Shown here: one piece after another, positions 6,923 through 15,196 of the stretch
How positions within the stretch are numbered: position 1 is the first letter of the stretch
How the letters are laid out: every line of letters starts with the position of its first letter
DNA from: Clostridium sp. CAG:451
Lineage (GTDB): Bacteria > Bacillota_I > Bacilli_A > RF39 > UBA660
Assembly: GCA_000438295.1 (NCBI GenBank)
Contig: FR901034.1
Span: forward strand, 1 to 48,555
Reading direction: 5' to 3'
Length of the DNA stretch: 48,555 nucleotides
Notes under the pieces: model-generated
What the model saw: the letters and a program-made list of their open reading frames with translations, nothing else
Databases searched by the model: none
Told to the model about the DNA's origin: nothing
Program-made: the position numbers and the translations under genes

Positions 6923-7654
6923 TTACTTTTTAAGTTGCTTCATTATCTCTAGATATATGGCTTTATACCCTTCATTTGAAGGATGAATATTAGTTGGATT
7001 TGGTAAATAGTCATTATTATTTTTAAAAACCAGGTAAATTGATACAAATTCTATATCATATTTAGTAGTCACTTTCTTCATCTCTTCATCAAAATAGGCA
7101 AATACTCTATCTGGTACTATATCTGTATACTCATAAGGATTATAATAACCAAGCAAAATTATTTTTCTATTATTATATTTTCTAATACTCTTAAGTAAAT
7201 TATCTAATTCCTTCATTTTTTTAGAAAAAATATCTAACAGTTTTTTCTCATCAATTATAGATATATCACTTGTTGACATATTTATCTCAGTCAACAAGTC
7301 ATTACCACCGATTGATATAGTTACTAAATCTGCTTCTCTTAAACATTTTTTAAAAGATAAAGTCTTATTTTGTCTTGTTAGTATTTGATTCATGTCAAGT
7401 TGGTGTTGTAAATCGGCAATTCTAAAACCCGCAAAAGCGAAGTCTTTACTATAATTATTAAGTTTATTGTTTTCTTTAAGATAACTAGCTAAATAATCAC
7501 TATAGCCATAACCTTCTTCATTATAAGCATTTACTCCTAAGGATAGAGAATCCCCTATAGCTAAATAATTAATTTTATCATTATGAAATGTCATATAAAT
7601 TAAATAAATTATTAAAAGTAGAAAACAAAAGATAATAAGTTTTTTATGTTTCAT
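6923..7654 (-). CDS. Exported SGNH/GDSL-family hydrolase
   Basis: A 243-residue secreted or membrane-anchored esterase of the SGNH fold. An N-terminal hydrophobic segment (about 5-22) acts as a signal or anchor. The family blocks follow in order: GDSLSLG (block I Ser), the block III stretch ISIGGNDLL (Asn), and NIHPSNEGY (catalytic His with its Asp/Asn partner). The substrate could be a lipid or an acylated wall polymer; sequence does not decide. It lies between rpmE and murA, separated from murA by a terminator. It resembles the YpmR group of Bacilli, but that assignment is not certain. Confidence 0.82.
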   Translation of the reverse strand: MKHKKLIIFCFLLLIIYLIYMTFHNDKINYLAIGDSLSLGVNAYNEEGYGYSDYLASYLKENNKLNNYSKDFAFAGFRIADLQHQLDMNQILTRQNKTLSFKKCLREADLVTISIGGNDLLTEINMSTSDISIIDEKKLLDIFSKKMKELDNLLKSIRKYNNRKIILLGYYNPYEYTDIVPDRVFAYFDEEMKKVTTKYDIEFVSIYLVFKNNNDYLPNPTNIHPSNEGYKAIYLEIMKQLKK

Positions 7655-7671
7655 TTTATCACCTAAAAAAA

Positions 7672-7703
7672 AATTAGAGTCATAATATTATATTTCTCTA
7701 ATT
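7672..7703 (-). terminator. Terminator of murA
   Basis: Stem AATTAGAG/CTCTAATT (7672-7679 and 7696-7703) is followed by a run of T on the minus strand. It spans the murA stop. Confidence 0.75.
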
Positions 7704-8941
7704 TCTACTTTAGCACCAACATTAGTTAATTTTTCTACAATATTTTCATATCCTCTTAAGATATGTTCTACATTAGTTATCTTAGTTGTACCATCAGCCA
7801 TCAAACCAGCTATTACTAAAGATGCACCTGCTCTTAAATCAGTTGCTACCACATCACAACCTACTAGTTTTGTAGGACCAATAACTGTAGATGTTTGATT
7901 TTTTACTCGTATATCTGCTCCCATTGAATTTAAATATGGTATATGCATAAATCTATTTTCATAAATAGTTTCTTCTATTTTACTCTGTCCTTTACATGCG
8001 GTAAGTAATGGCGTAAGTGGTTGTTGTAAATCTGTTGGAAAGCCAGGATATGTCTGTGTCTTAACATGAATTGCTTTATAATTATCTTGTTTACTAACAA
8101 TTATATAATCTGCTCCAATATCAAGAAAAACGCCCATCTCTTCTAATTTACTAGTTAACGATTCAATATGTTCAGGAATAATATTATCTACTTTTAAGTT
8201 TTCTCCTACAGCAGCTCCTAGAATAACATAAGTTCCAGCTTCTATTCTATCAGGAATCACCTCATGAAAACATTTACCAAGATAAGAAACACCTTCTATT
8301 TCAATACTTGAAGTACCTGCCCCTCTTATCTTAGCTCCCATATTATTTAATAAGGTAGCAACATTTACTATTTCTGGTTCTTTAGCGGCATTATCAATAA
8401 TTGTTTTTCCTTTAGCTTTTACAGCTGCTAACATTATATTAATAGTAGCTCCTACACTAGCAAAATCTAGATAAATATTATTACCTATTAACTCATCTGC
8501 TTCTACTATATAGCAGTTATCTTTATTAGTTACTTTAGCTCCTAAAGCTTCAAAACCTTTTAAATGTAAATTAATTGGTCTTGCTCCTATAGAACACCCT
8601 CCTGGTAATGACATAGTAACTTTCTTATATTTACCTAGTAAAGCTCCCATAAAATAATATGAAGCTCTAAGTTTCTTTGCTAAAGATGCTGGTATTTCTT
8701 TATTTTCTAACTCTTTTGAATCTATTACAATAGTTTCACTAGCTCTTTTAACCTTTGCTCCTAAAAAAGATAATATTTCACATAATGCTTCTGTATCAGT
8801 AATATCTGGTACATTACAAATAGTTACTTCTTCATCTGATAATATGGCTGCAGGTATTAAAGCCACAGCACTATTTTTAGCACCACTAACCCTAATGGTA
8901 CCAGTTAACTTATTTCCACCATTAATTTCTAATAACTTCAT
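7688..8941 (-). CDS. murA: UDP-N-acetylglucosamine 1-carboxyvinyltransferase
   Basis: A 417-residue cytoplasmic enzyme that transfers enolpyruvate from PEP to UDP-GlcNAc, the committed step of peptidoglycan precursor synthesis and the target of fosfomycin. Lys22-Asn23 (SGAKNSAV) bind PEP, and Arg92 lies in LRASYYFMG. The catalytic cysteine is Cys116 in GGCSIGARP, so it is predicted to be fosfomycin-sensitive. TDLRAGASLV near the C-terminus is also family-typical. Full length. In Bacillus a murA paralogue likewise lies in this region. At least one good sigma-A promoter precedes it. Confidence 0.95.
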   Translation of the reverse strand: MKLLEINGGNKLTGTIRVSGAKNSAVALIPAAILSDEEVTICNVPDITDTEALCEILSFLGAKVKRASETIVIDSKELENKEIPASLAKKLRASYYFMGALLGKYKKVTMSLPGGCSIGARPINLHLKGFEALGAKVTNKDNCYIVEADELIGNNIYLDFASVGATINIMLAAVKAKGKTIIDNAAKEPEIVNVATLLNNMGAKIRGAGTSSIEIEGVSYLGKCFHEVIPDRIEAGTYVILGAAVGENLKVDNIIPEHIESLTSKLEEMGVFLDIGADYIIVSKQDNYKAIHVKTQTYPGFPTDLQQPLTPLLTACKGQSKIEETIYENRFMHIPYLNSMGADIRVKNQTSTVIGPTKLVGCDVVATDLRAGASLVIAGLMADGTTKITNVEHILRGYENIVEKLTNVGAKVEIREI

Positions 8942-8963
8942 ATATCTTACTCTCTTTCGCTAT

Positions 8964-8994
8964 ATTATATTAGTATTTTAAAATTTGTTTCCAA
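8964..8994 (-). promoter_or_regulatory. Possible second murA promoter
   Basis: Minus-strand TATAAT (8964-8969) with TTGGAA (8989-8994), but a long 19-base spacer. Weaker than the upstream promoter at 9044-9072. Confidence 0.35.
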
Positions 8995-9043
8995 CTAGAC
9001 TTAAAAATAAATAAATCACTCTAAAAACTGTATCTCTACTAAT

Positions 9044-9072
9044 ATAATAAAGAAAAACAAGTAATTTGTCAA
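9044..9072 (-). promoter_or_regulatory. Sigma-A promoter of murA
   Basis: Minus-strand TTGACA (9067-9072, consensus), 17-base spacer, TATTAT (9044-9049). It begins in the U-tract of the upstream terminator and gives murA a leader of about 95 bases. Confidence 0.65.
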
Positions 9073-9080
9073 AAAAAAGA

Positions 9081-9104
9081 AACGAAAAATTCTAAATTTT
9101 CGTT
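9081..9104 (-). terminator. Terminator of the 50-residue ORF
   Basis: Stem AACGAAAA/TTTTCGTT (9081-9088 and 9097-9104), then TCTTTTTTTT on the minus strand. It overlaps the ORF stop at 9103-9105. Confidence 0.7.
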
Positions 9105-9255
9105 AAAATCTTTCATTTTCTTGATTTTCTAATTCATCTTTAGGACAATCTTCTTGTCTACTAAACATTTCTTTTTCATTTACTTCTTTTGCAGATGGAC
9201 AATTTCTATTTTGATTTTTTTCCTTCTGCTTACTATTATTGTTTTTATTTTTCAT
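9103..9255 (-). CDS. Small hydrophilic protein, 50 residues, unrecognised
   Basis: The ATG at 9255 is preceded by GGGAGG with good spacing, and the frame ends in TAA within a strong terminator. The product is 50 residues, extremely hydrophilic, rich in Asn, Lys, Glu and Gln, with two similar Cys-Pro sites (NCPSAKEVNEKE and DCPKDELENQE). No membrane segment or signal. It is a self-contained unit between mntP and murA. The composition recalls small spore-associated proteins, and spoIIR is nearby, but that is only a guess. The rest of the 8942-9301 interval holds the murA promoters and nothing else I can identify. Confidence 0.6.
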   Translation of the reverse strand: MKNKNNNSKQKEKNQNRNCPSAKEVNEKEMFSRQEDCPKDELENQENERF

Positions 9256-9301
9256 TTTTACCTCCCTTATTACTATTAACATTATTTTTGTAAATATACT
9301 T

Positions 9302-9844
9302 CTAAATTGAAATAAGTAAATATTTTATTCCAAGTATTAACAAAATTATACTTCCAAAGATATTAGCAATCTTACCAAATCTAATAGTTAATCTCTTACC
9401 ACAATCTAATCCTATTTTTGTAAATAAAAAACTAAATATAGAGAATAATAATCCACATAAAACAGTATTTTCTTCATATACACCTAATCCTATACCTACT
9501 GAAAAACTATCTATACTTACACTAAAAGCAAATAATAAAGCTTGGTAAAAACTAGTTATTTTAATTTTTCTTGCATCTAAATCTTTTAAGTTCAAGAGCA
9601 TTTCACTAGCTAATATAGTAAAAATTATACCTACTAACAAATCAGGATTAGGTAAAAAAGACTCTAAAAGAAATAAACCAATTAAATTACCAAGTATGGG
9701 CATAAAAAAATGAAATGATCCTACCATTGCACTTAATAAGTTAGTCATTTTCTTATCAAGACCTAATGTTCCATAAATTATAGCTAGAGAAAAAGCATCC
9801 ATACTTAGGCTAATAGAAATTATTATTAATTGTCCTAAATTCAT
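9302..9844 (-). CDS. mntP: MntP/YtaF-family manganese efflux protein
   Basis: A 180-residue membrane protein with six predicted helices in two repeated halves. Each half opens with the family's metal-binding signature: SLSMDAFSLAIIYG near residue 14 and SVSIDSFSVGIGLG near 110. Bacterial MntP proteins export Mn(II). Bacillus has a member (ywlD) in the same cluster with spoIIR, prmC and prfA, so placement supports the call. It could equally be named YtaF-like, as that branch is sporulation-linked. Start ATG at 9844; 39 bases after spoIIR. Confidence 0.8.
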   Translation of the reverse strand: MNLGQLIIISISLSMDAFSLAIIYGTLGLDKKMTNLLSAMVGSFHFFMPILGNLIGLFLLESFLPNPDLLVGIIFTILASEMLLNLKDLDARKIKITSFYQALLFAFSVSIDSFSVGIGLGVYEENTVLCGLLFSIFSFLFTKIGLDCGKRLTIRFGKIANIFGSIILLILGIKYLLISI

Positions 9845-9883
9845 AGCACCACCTACTAAGAATTTATGTAAATACCCTATCTA

Positions 9884-10402
9884 TTAGAAGTATTTTTCTA
9901 GCATATCTTTAATGTATAGTCGATACTCTACATCTGTTTTTTTATCATTTTCTATAAGACAAAATGGGGGAAATAACACACACCACCAGTTATCACCTTT
10001 TCCATCCCCTATGGTAACCACTAAAGATTCATAATATCCTTCTTTATAGGTTATACCTTTATATTCTTTCTTAGGAAAATAGTTTAATCCATAATTAATA
10101 TTATAAATATCATTACTCTTATTTGTTAATAAAGTATTTCTAACATTAGTTGAAAAGCTATTTTGATTAGATTTTAATAGTCTCCTAGATTCATCAATAG
10201 ACTTACTATTTTTTAATAATTTATTTATCTCTACCTGTAAGTTATCTTTAACCTTCATCTTTATCTTTTGATCTTCTTCACTATTAGATTTTGCTACTAC
10301 TCTAAATCTAATAGCTTCATCAGGTATAACAATTTCTTCTCCTTTAGTATAACTAGCCAAAGAGATAATGATTAAACTTATTATTATTAGAAATTTTTTC
10401 AT
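9884..10402 (-). CDS. spoIIR: Stage II sporulation protein R
   Basis: A 172-residue secreted signalling protein made in the forespore. In Bacillus it activates SpoIIGA to process pro-sigma-E in the mother cell. It has an N-terminal signal segment (about 2-20), then the family signatures IRFRVVAKSNSEEDQKIK, a central FPKKEYKGITY, EGYYESLVVTIGDGKGDNWW and CVLFPPFCLIE. Full length for the family. An in-frame GTG lies at 10414, but the ATG at 10402 fits the lysine-first signal peptide. Its SD (AAGGGTGA) lies in the 3' arm of the preceding terminator. This is the strongest evidence in the window for a sporulating lineage. Confidence 0.93.
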   Translation of the reverse strand: MKKFLIIISLIIISLASYTKGEEIVIPDEAIRFRVVAKSNSEEDQKIKMKVKDNLQVEINKLLKNSKSIDESRRLLKSNQNSFSTNVRNTLLTNKSNDIYNINYGLNYFPKKEYKGITYKEGYYESLVVTIGDGKGDNWWCVLFPPFCLIENDKKTDVEYRLYIKDMLEKYF

Positions 10403-10403
10403 T

Positions 10404-10440
10404 AAAAAAATCACCCTTTTTCTAATATATTAATGGTGAC
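10404..10440 (-). terminator. Terminator between prmC and spoIIR
   Basis: GTCACC pairs with GGTGA (10435-10440 and 10411-10415) across a long loop, followed by seven T on the minus strand. The 3' arm and U-tract include the spoIIR ribosome-binding region. Confidence 0.55.
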
Positions 10441-10452
10441 TTTTTATCATTT

Positions 10453-11280
10453 TTAATCAATTTTATTTCTAACAAATATCATTCTATTTCGACCATACAA
10501 ATCTTTTTTACAAGTAATTTCTATATCTTTAAGATACTTATTTACAATATCATAAATTTCTTCTTTTTGACTTTCTCCTATTTCGAAAGCTATTAGAAAT
10601 TTATTATTTAAATATGGTTTAATATTAGCTAATATTTTTCTATAACAATCAAGACCATCTACACCTCCATAAAGTGCTAAAGATGGCTCATTGTTCTTTA
10701 CTATTTCTTCTATTTCTTCATCTGTTCTTATATATGGTGGATTAGACACAATAATATCATATTTCTCTAATTTTACATTAGAAAACCAATCACTTTCGAT
10801 AAATGTAACATCAAGATTAAGATTATTAGCATTTAATTTAGCTACTTCTAAAGCATCCTTTGATATATCTGTTAGTGTTACTTCACTATCTTTTAAGATG
10901 CTTTTAAGAGTAAGTCCGATTGCTCCACTACCACATCCTAAATCTAATATTTTAATTTTATCTTTGTTCAAGTCTTTAGTATACTCTACTACCTGTTCCA
11001 CTAGCTCTTCTGTCTCAAATCGTGGTATCAATACATTTTTATTAACAATAAACTTAAGTCCATAGAAATTAACATTACCAATAACATATTGAATAGGTTT
11101 ATTTTCTTTTAAAGCTTCTAATGATGATTTATATATTTTTTCTATATTACTATCTACCTCTTTATCTAAAATAGTTAATAGTTCTAAAGGATTAACATCT
11201 AAATACGAAGAAAGTAGCATCTTAGCATGATCACTACTTGTCTTACCCTTACCATATACAATTAATTCTTCAACTGTCAT
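10453..11280 (-). CDS. prmC: Release factor glutamine methyltransferase
   Basis: A 275-residue SAM-dependent N5-glutamine methyltransferase. It methylates the Gln of the GGQ motif in release factors, here most likely its neighbour RF1. The N-terminal helical domain spans about 1-85. The SAM-binding LDLGCGSGAIGLTL and the catalytic NPPY (in IVSNPPYIRTDEE) are intact. The start ATG overlaps the prfA stop (TAATG), showing translational coupling. Order prfA-prmC is conserved in Bacilli. Confidence 0.94.
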   Translation of the reverse strand: MTVEELIVYGKGKTSSDHAKMLLSSYLDVNPLELLTILDKEVDSNIEKIYKSSLEALKENKPIQYVIGNVNFYGLKFIVNKNVLIPRFETEELVEQVVEYTKDLNKDKIKILDLGCGSGAIGLTLKSILKDSEVTLTDISKDALEVAKLNANNLNLDVTFIESDWFSNVKLEKYDIIVSNPPYIRTDEEIEEIVKNNEPSLALYGGVDGLDCYRKILANIKPYLNNKFLIAFEIGESQKEEIYDIVNKYLKDIEITCKKDLYGRNRMIFVRNKID

Positions 11281-12341
11281 TATGCTTCTTCACCAGCTAA
11301 TTTTCTTCTTTGATCTTCCATCGTCAAAGCATCTATTATCTCATCTAGCTGTCCGTTCATTACTCTATCTAAACTATTAGTAGTAAAACCAATACGATGA
11401 TCTGTTACTCTATTTTGTGGATAGTTATAAGTTCTTATCTTTTCAGCTCTATCCCCCGTACCTATCTTACTTCTTCTTTCACTACCAAGTTCTTGGTCAT
11501 GTTTCTGTTGTTCTAAATCATAAAGTCTTGCTTTTAATACTTTCATGGCTTGTTCCTTATTTTGAATTTGACTTCTCTCATTTTGACAAGTTACTACTGT
11601 ATTAGTAGGTAAATGGGTAATTCTAACAGCACTATCTGTAGTATTTACTCCTTGACCACCACAACCTGATGATCTAAAGATATCAATTCTTAAATCTTTT
11701 GGATCGATAGTAATATTAACATCTTCTGCTTCTGGCATTACTAAAACAGTAGCTGTAGAAGTTTGAATTCTCCCATTACTTTCTGTAACAGGCACTCTTT
11801 GTACTCTATGTGATCCACTTTCATATTTAAGTTTAGAATATGCTCCTTGTCCTTTAATCATAAATTCTATTTGACTAAATCCACCTGCAGTACCTTCAAC
11901 AGCATTAATTATTTCTATCTTTAAGCCTATTCTTTCTGCATATCTTGAATACATTCTAAACAAATCACCTGCAAAAATATTAGCTTCATCTCCACCAGCT
12001 GCTCCTCTTATTTCCATAATAACGTTTTTAGAATCATTAGGATCTTTTGGTATTAATAATATTTCTAGATTCTTTTCAATGTTTTCTTTTTCTTCTTCTA
12101 AAGTTTTTAATTCATCTTTAGCTATTTCTTTTAGTTCATCATCATTTAACATTTCTTTAGTATCTACAATAGATTCTAATACTTTTTTATATTTCTTATA
12201 TTCTGTTACTACTTCTTCTAAATCTGCTATCTCTTTAGATATCTTCCTTGTTTTATTAATATTCTTTAAAACATCTTCACTCATTAACTCTGTCTGTAAT
12301 TGATTATATTTAGTAAGCGTAGCTTCTAATCTTTCTATCAT
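11280..12341 (-). CDS. prfA: Peptide chain release factor 1
   Basis: A 353-residue class I release factor reading UAA and UAG. The codon-recognition tripeptide PVT is visible in HRVQRVPVTESNGR, and the peptidyl-hydrolase motif is GCGGQGVNTTDSAV. The N-terminal 100 residues are a charged helical domain. It heads the prfA-prmC operon, driven by a clear promoter at 12379-12408. Confidence 0.96.
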   Translation of the reverse strand: MIERLEATLTKYNQLQTELMSEDVLKNINKTRKISKEIADLEEVVTEYKKYKKVLESIVDTKEMLNDDELKEIAKDELKTLEEEKENIEKNLEILLIPKDPNDSKNVIMEIRGAAGGDEANIFAGDLFRMYSRYAERIGLKIEIINAVEGTAGGFSQIEFMIKGQGAYSKLKYESGSHRVQRVPVTESNGRIQTSTATVLVMPEAEDVNITIDPKDLRIDIFRSSGCGGQGVNTTDSAVRITHLPTNTVVTCQNERSQIQNKEQAMKVLKARLYDLEQQKHDQELGSERRSKIGTGDRAEKIRTYNYPQNRVTDHRIGFTTNSLDRVMNGQLDEIIDALTMEDQRRKLAGEEA

Positions 12342-12378
12342 CTAAATCAAGTCCTTTCTTTGTCTGACTGTCGAGCTA

Positions 12379-12408
12379 ATTATATCATAGCTACAACATC
12401 TCTTGCAA
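12379..12408 (-). promoter_or_regulatory. Sigma-A promoter of prfA-prmC
   Basis: Minus-strand TTGCAA (12403-12408), 18-base spacer, extended -10 TGA-TATAAT (12379-12384). Confidence 0.65.
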
Positions 12409-12423
12409 ATAATTTAAAGAAAA

Positions 12424-12446
12424 AGAACTATTCATTTTCTAGTTCT
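12424..12446 (-). terminator. Terminator of rpoE
   Basis: Stem AGAACTA/TAGTTCT (12424-12430 and 12440-12446), then TTTTC on the minus strand, around the rpoE stop codon. Confidence 0.7.
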
Positions 12447-12874
12447 TCTTCATCAACGACAACCAAGTCTTTTAAATCTTCATTAGGATCAACATAATCA
12501 TCATCGTCATCAGCATCTCCTGAATCATAATTATCTTCTTCCATATCATCAGCAATCATGTCATCCTTTATTTCATCTGATTCCTCATCATCATCTTCTT
12601 CATCTTCTATTTTAGCTATTTTATCAGATGTATGACGACTTCTTAAATCCCAACAACCGTCTTCTAACATGATAAAACGTTTATCTGTAGTAAGTGATGT
12701 ATAATAATCTCCTATTTTCTCTTCAAAAGTACTACTTGGAAGTTCTAACAAAGTTACAATGCTTTTAAAAAGCTCAGCAGTATTTTGCTTTCCTTGCTCC
12801 TCTAAAAGATAAAATGTGATGTCTTTATTTGACAATAGTTCTAATTCTTCTTTTTTCATTTCTGACAACTTCAT
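12428..12874 (-). CDS. rpoE: RNA polymerase delta subunit
   Basis: A 148-residue accessory subunit of RNA polymerase found in Bacilli. The N-terminal HARE-HTH domain (about 1-90) ends in the family's GCWDLRSRH. The last 55 residues are an almost unbroken Asp/Glu run, the disordered acidic tail that displaces nucleic acid and speeds polymerase recycling. This gene is one of the better taxonomic markers here, pointing to Bacilli. It has its own promoter and terminator. Confidence 0.93.
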   Translation of the reverse strand: MKLSEMKKEELELLSNKDITFYLLEEQGKQNTAELFKSIVTLLELPSSTFEEKIGDYYTSLTTDKRFIMLEDGCWDLRSRHTSDKIAKIEDEEDDDEESDEIKDDMIADDMEEDNYDSGDADDDDDYVDPNEDLKDLVVVDEEELENE

Positions 12875-12939
12875 TTCTTTTCCTCCCGTATTAAAGTCTA
12901 TTCAAAATGAATTTCTTCTTAATATTCAAATCATATAAA

Positions 12940-12968
12940 CTTATATCATTTTTTATTAGCAATTGCAA
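12940..12968 (-). promoter_or_regulatory. Sigma-A promoter of rpoE
   Basis: Minus-strand TTGCAA (12963-12968), 17-base spacer, extended -10 TGA-TATAAG (12940-12945), between argS and rpoE. Confidence 0.55.
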
Positions 12969-12984
12969 TACTTTTTTATATACT

Positions 12985-14730
12985 TTACATTTTTTCAGGT
13001 ATTTCAATTCCTAAAATAGTCAATAACTCTACATTTGTATCATATACATTTTTCGTTAAAAGTAACCAGTTTTCTTGAATATTTTTATCTTTTTCTGTTA
13101 AAACATGACATTTTTCATAGAATTTACTATAGGTACTAGTAAGTTGATATAAATAATCTGATATTACATTTAATTCTTTTGTATCATATGCTTTATGTAA
13201 TACTTTATTCTTAGCTAGTAATAATGTTATTATTTCTTTTTCTACTTCTTCACTAATCTTCGTATATTTACTATAATCTAAATTATTTTCTTTTGCTTTT
13301 TTTAATAGTGATTTCATTCTTATAGTAGTATATAAAAGATATGGGCCAGTTTTTCCTTCAACATCAACAAATTTTTTAGGATCAAAGATATAATCAGTTG
13401 TTCTATTTGATAATAAATCAGCATATTTAATAGCTGCTACTGCTATCTGTTCAATTATCTCATCTTTATTTTCTTCAGTTTCTAAGTTATGAGAATGATT
13501 TGCTACTTCTTCTTTTACTTCTTTTAAAAGACTTTTTAAGGATAAAGCTCCTCCATCTCTTGTCTTAAATGGTTTACCATCTGGACCATTCATTGTTCCA
13601 AATCCAAAGAATTCTAACTTAGTATCATCACTTACTATTTTAGTCTTATGAGCTGCTCTAAATACTTGTTCAAAATAAAGACCTTGTCTTAAATCAGTTA
13701 GATACCACATTTCATCAGGATTAAAACGTTTAACTCTTGATACCATAGTTGCTAACTCACGAGTAGCATATAAAGTTGCTCCATTACTCTTTACTACTAC
13801 AAGGTCAGGCATAGGAGCTTTATCAGTATCTTCTTTTATTTCAATTATTTCTGCTCCTTCACTTTTCTTCAAGTAACCATCTTTTCTTAACTCTTCTAGC
13901 ATAGGCATCATATAAGAATAACAGTCACTTTCACCTTCCCATAAGTCAAAATCAGTATTAAACTTTTTATAAACTCCTTTAATATCTTCTATTGATAATT
14001 TTTTAATCTTATCCCATAAAGCTACATAATTAGGTTTACCTTCTTCTAACTCTTTAGTAATAAGTCTTACCTCTTCCATGATGTTTTCATCTTCTTTAGC
14101 TTTAGTACTTGCTACTGGATATATTTCTTCTAAATCTTTAGCTGTTATGGGTAACTCATCCCAGTTATCACTTGCTTCTTCTTTAAAATAATTAAGATTA
14201 GGATATCTATTTCTTAACTCATAAATAACCATTCCAGACTGTCTACCAATATCCCCAAAATGAACATCACAGATAACTTCTTGACCAAGTCTTTTAGTTA
14301 ATCTTTTTAAAGCTTCGCCAATATTAGCACTTCTTAAATGACCAACATGAAGAGTCTTAGCAATATTAGCTCCACCATAATCTAAAAATATTTTTTTATT
14401 AACTAACTTATCAACATCTTTAGAATCACTATTATAATAGTTATTTACAAAATCTATTAACAACTCATCTTTTAAGGTAACATTAAGAAATCCAACTGCT
14501 GCTATTTCTACTTTAGAAAAATAATTACTTTCTTCTAAAACTTTCTTCATATCTTCAGCAATAAGCATTGGACTTTTATGTAATATTTTAGCAAGACTCA
14601 TCGCATCATTTAACTGATAATCTCCCAAATCTTTACGTTTACTTTCTAATAAAGTTACTTTTTCGATTGGAATAGATGCTTCATTCATTTTCTTTGTCAA
14701 ATCTTCTTCTATTGTTTTTAATAAACTCAT
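12985..14730 (-). CDS. argS: Arginyl-tRNA synthetase
   Basis: A 581-residue class I aminoacyl-tRNA synthetase charging tRNA-Arg. An N-terminal Arg-tRNA-synthetase-specific domain covers about 1-95. The HIGH-type motif is HVGH at 128-131 (LHVGHLRSANIGEA). The KMSK equivalent is replaced by the region PFKTRDGGAL, as is common for this enzyme. A C-terminal helical anticodon-binding (DALR) domain covers about 460-581. It begins one base after the ywiB stop, forming a ywiB-argS operon as in Bacillus. Confidence 0.95.
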   Translation of the reverse strand: MSLLKTIEEDLTKKMNEASIPIEKVTLLESKRKDLGDYQLNDAMSLAKILHKSPMLIAEDMKKVLEESNYFSKVEIAAVGFLNVTLKDELLIDFVNNYYNSDSKDVDKLVNKKIFLDYGGANIAKTLHVGHLRSANIGEALKRLTKRLGQEVICDVHFGDIGRQSGMVIYELRNRYPNLNYFKEEASDNWDELPITAKDLEEIYPVASTKAKEDENIMEEVRLITKELEEGKPNYVALWDKIKKLSIEDIKGVYKKFNTDFDLWEGESDCYSYMMPMLEELRKDGYLKKSEGAEIIEIKEDTDKAPMPDLVVVKSNGATLYATRELATMVSRVKRFNPDEMWYLTDLRQGLYFEQVFRAAHKTKIVSDDTKLEFFGFGTMNGPDGKPFKTRDGGALSLKSLLKEVKEEVANHSHNLETEENKDEIIEQIAVAAIKYADLLSNRTTDYIFDPKKFVDVEGKTGPYLLYTTIRMKSLLKKAKENNLDYSKYTKISEEVEKEIITLLLAKNKVLHKAYDTKELNVISDYLYQLTSTYSKFYEKCHVLTEKDKNIQENWLLLTKNVYDTNVELLTILGIEIPEKM

Positions 14731-14731
14731 A

Positions 14732-15091
14732 TTAAACCTCCCACTCTATACTATATTCATGGTCAAAATCATTACCATCAATTCTATATATTACTAAAAA
14801 GGAATTAACTCCTTCTTTTATTTGTTTAGTCTTCATTCCTACTGTTCCACATTGCTTTGTATCTTTAAGATATATCTCAAAGGAATTATCTACATTTTCT
14901 AAAAATTTATAACTAAGAATGGCATCTTCTGTCTCTCTTAGTAAGATTTTATCTTTTAAATATATTGTTAATAATGCATGTTCATCCTGATATTGAATTA
15001 CTTGTTTTTTTCTATCAAAATCAGCTTTTCCTTCAAAGGTTAAAACATCATCATTAGTTCTTAACTTAGCAATTACTTTAACTTCTTCCAT
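14732..15091 (-). CDS. ywiB: DUF1934 beta-barrel protein (YwiB-like)
   Basis: A 119-residue small cytoplasmic protein of the DUF1934/YwiB family, a lipocalin-like beta barrel of unknown function. Alternating hydrophobic beta strands run through the whole length. GTVGMKTKQI and the terminal DFDHEYSIEWEV are family-like. It directly precedes argS, the usual neighbour in Bacilli, which supports the call. It is driven by a strong extended -10 promoter. Confidence 0.8.
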   Translation of the reverse strand: MEEVKVIAKLRTNDDVLTFEGKADFDRKKQVIQYQDEHALLTIYLKDKILLRETEDAILSYKFLENVDNSFEIYLKDTKQCGTVGMKTKQIKEGVNSFLVIYRIDGNDFDHEYSIEWEV

Positions 15092-15116
15092 ATTGTTTCC
15101 CTTTCATTCAGCTAAT

Positions 15117-15145
15117 ATTATAGCAATGAATTAAATTTCTTACAA
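15117..15145 (-). promoter_or_regulatory. Sigma-A promoter of ywiB-argS
   Basis: Minus-strand TTGTAA (15140-15145), 17-base spacer, extended -10 TGC-TATAAT (15117-15122). Divergent from the penicillin-binding protein gene. Confidence 0.7.
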
Positions 15146-15196
15146 GATTATTGTTATTTTTAAAGAGATTGGACAAGCTAAATGTAGGTGATTTAA

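Noticed and set aside
11410..11420. Isolated DnaA-box-like 9-mers in prfA, ung (18325) and mscS (28263)
   Set aside because: Single boxes with one mismatch inside coding sequence are expected by chance in AT-rich DNA.
15151..15180. A sigma-F promoter for the class A PBP gene
   Set aside because: GGACAAGCTA resembles the -10 with one mismatch, but the expected -35 position reads TTGTT instead of GYATA. Not enough to call.
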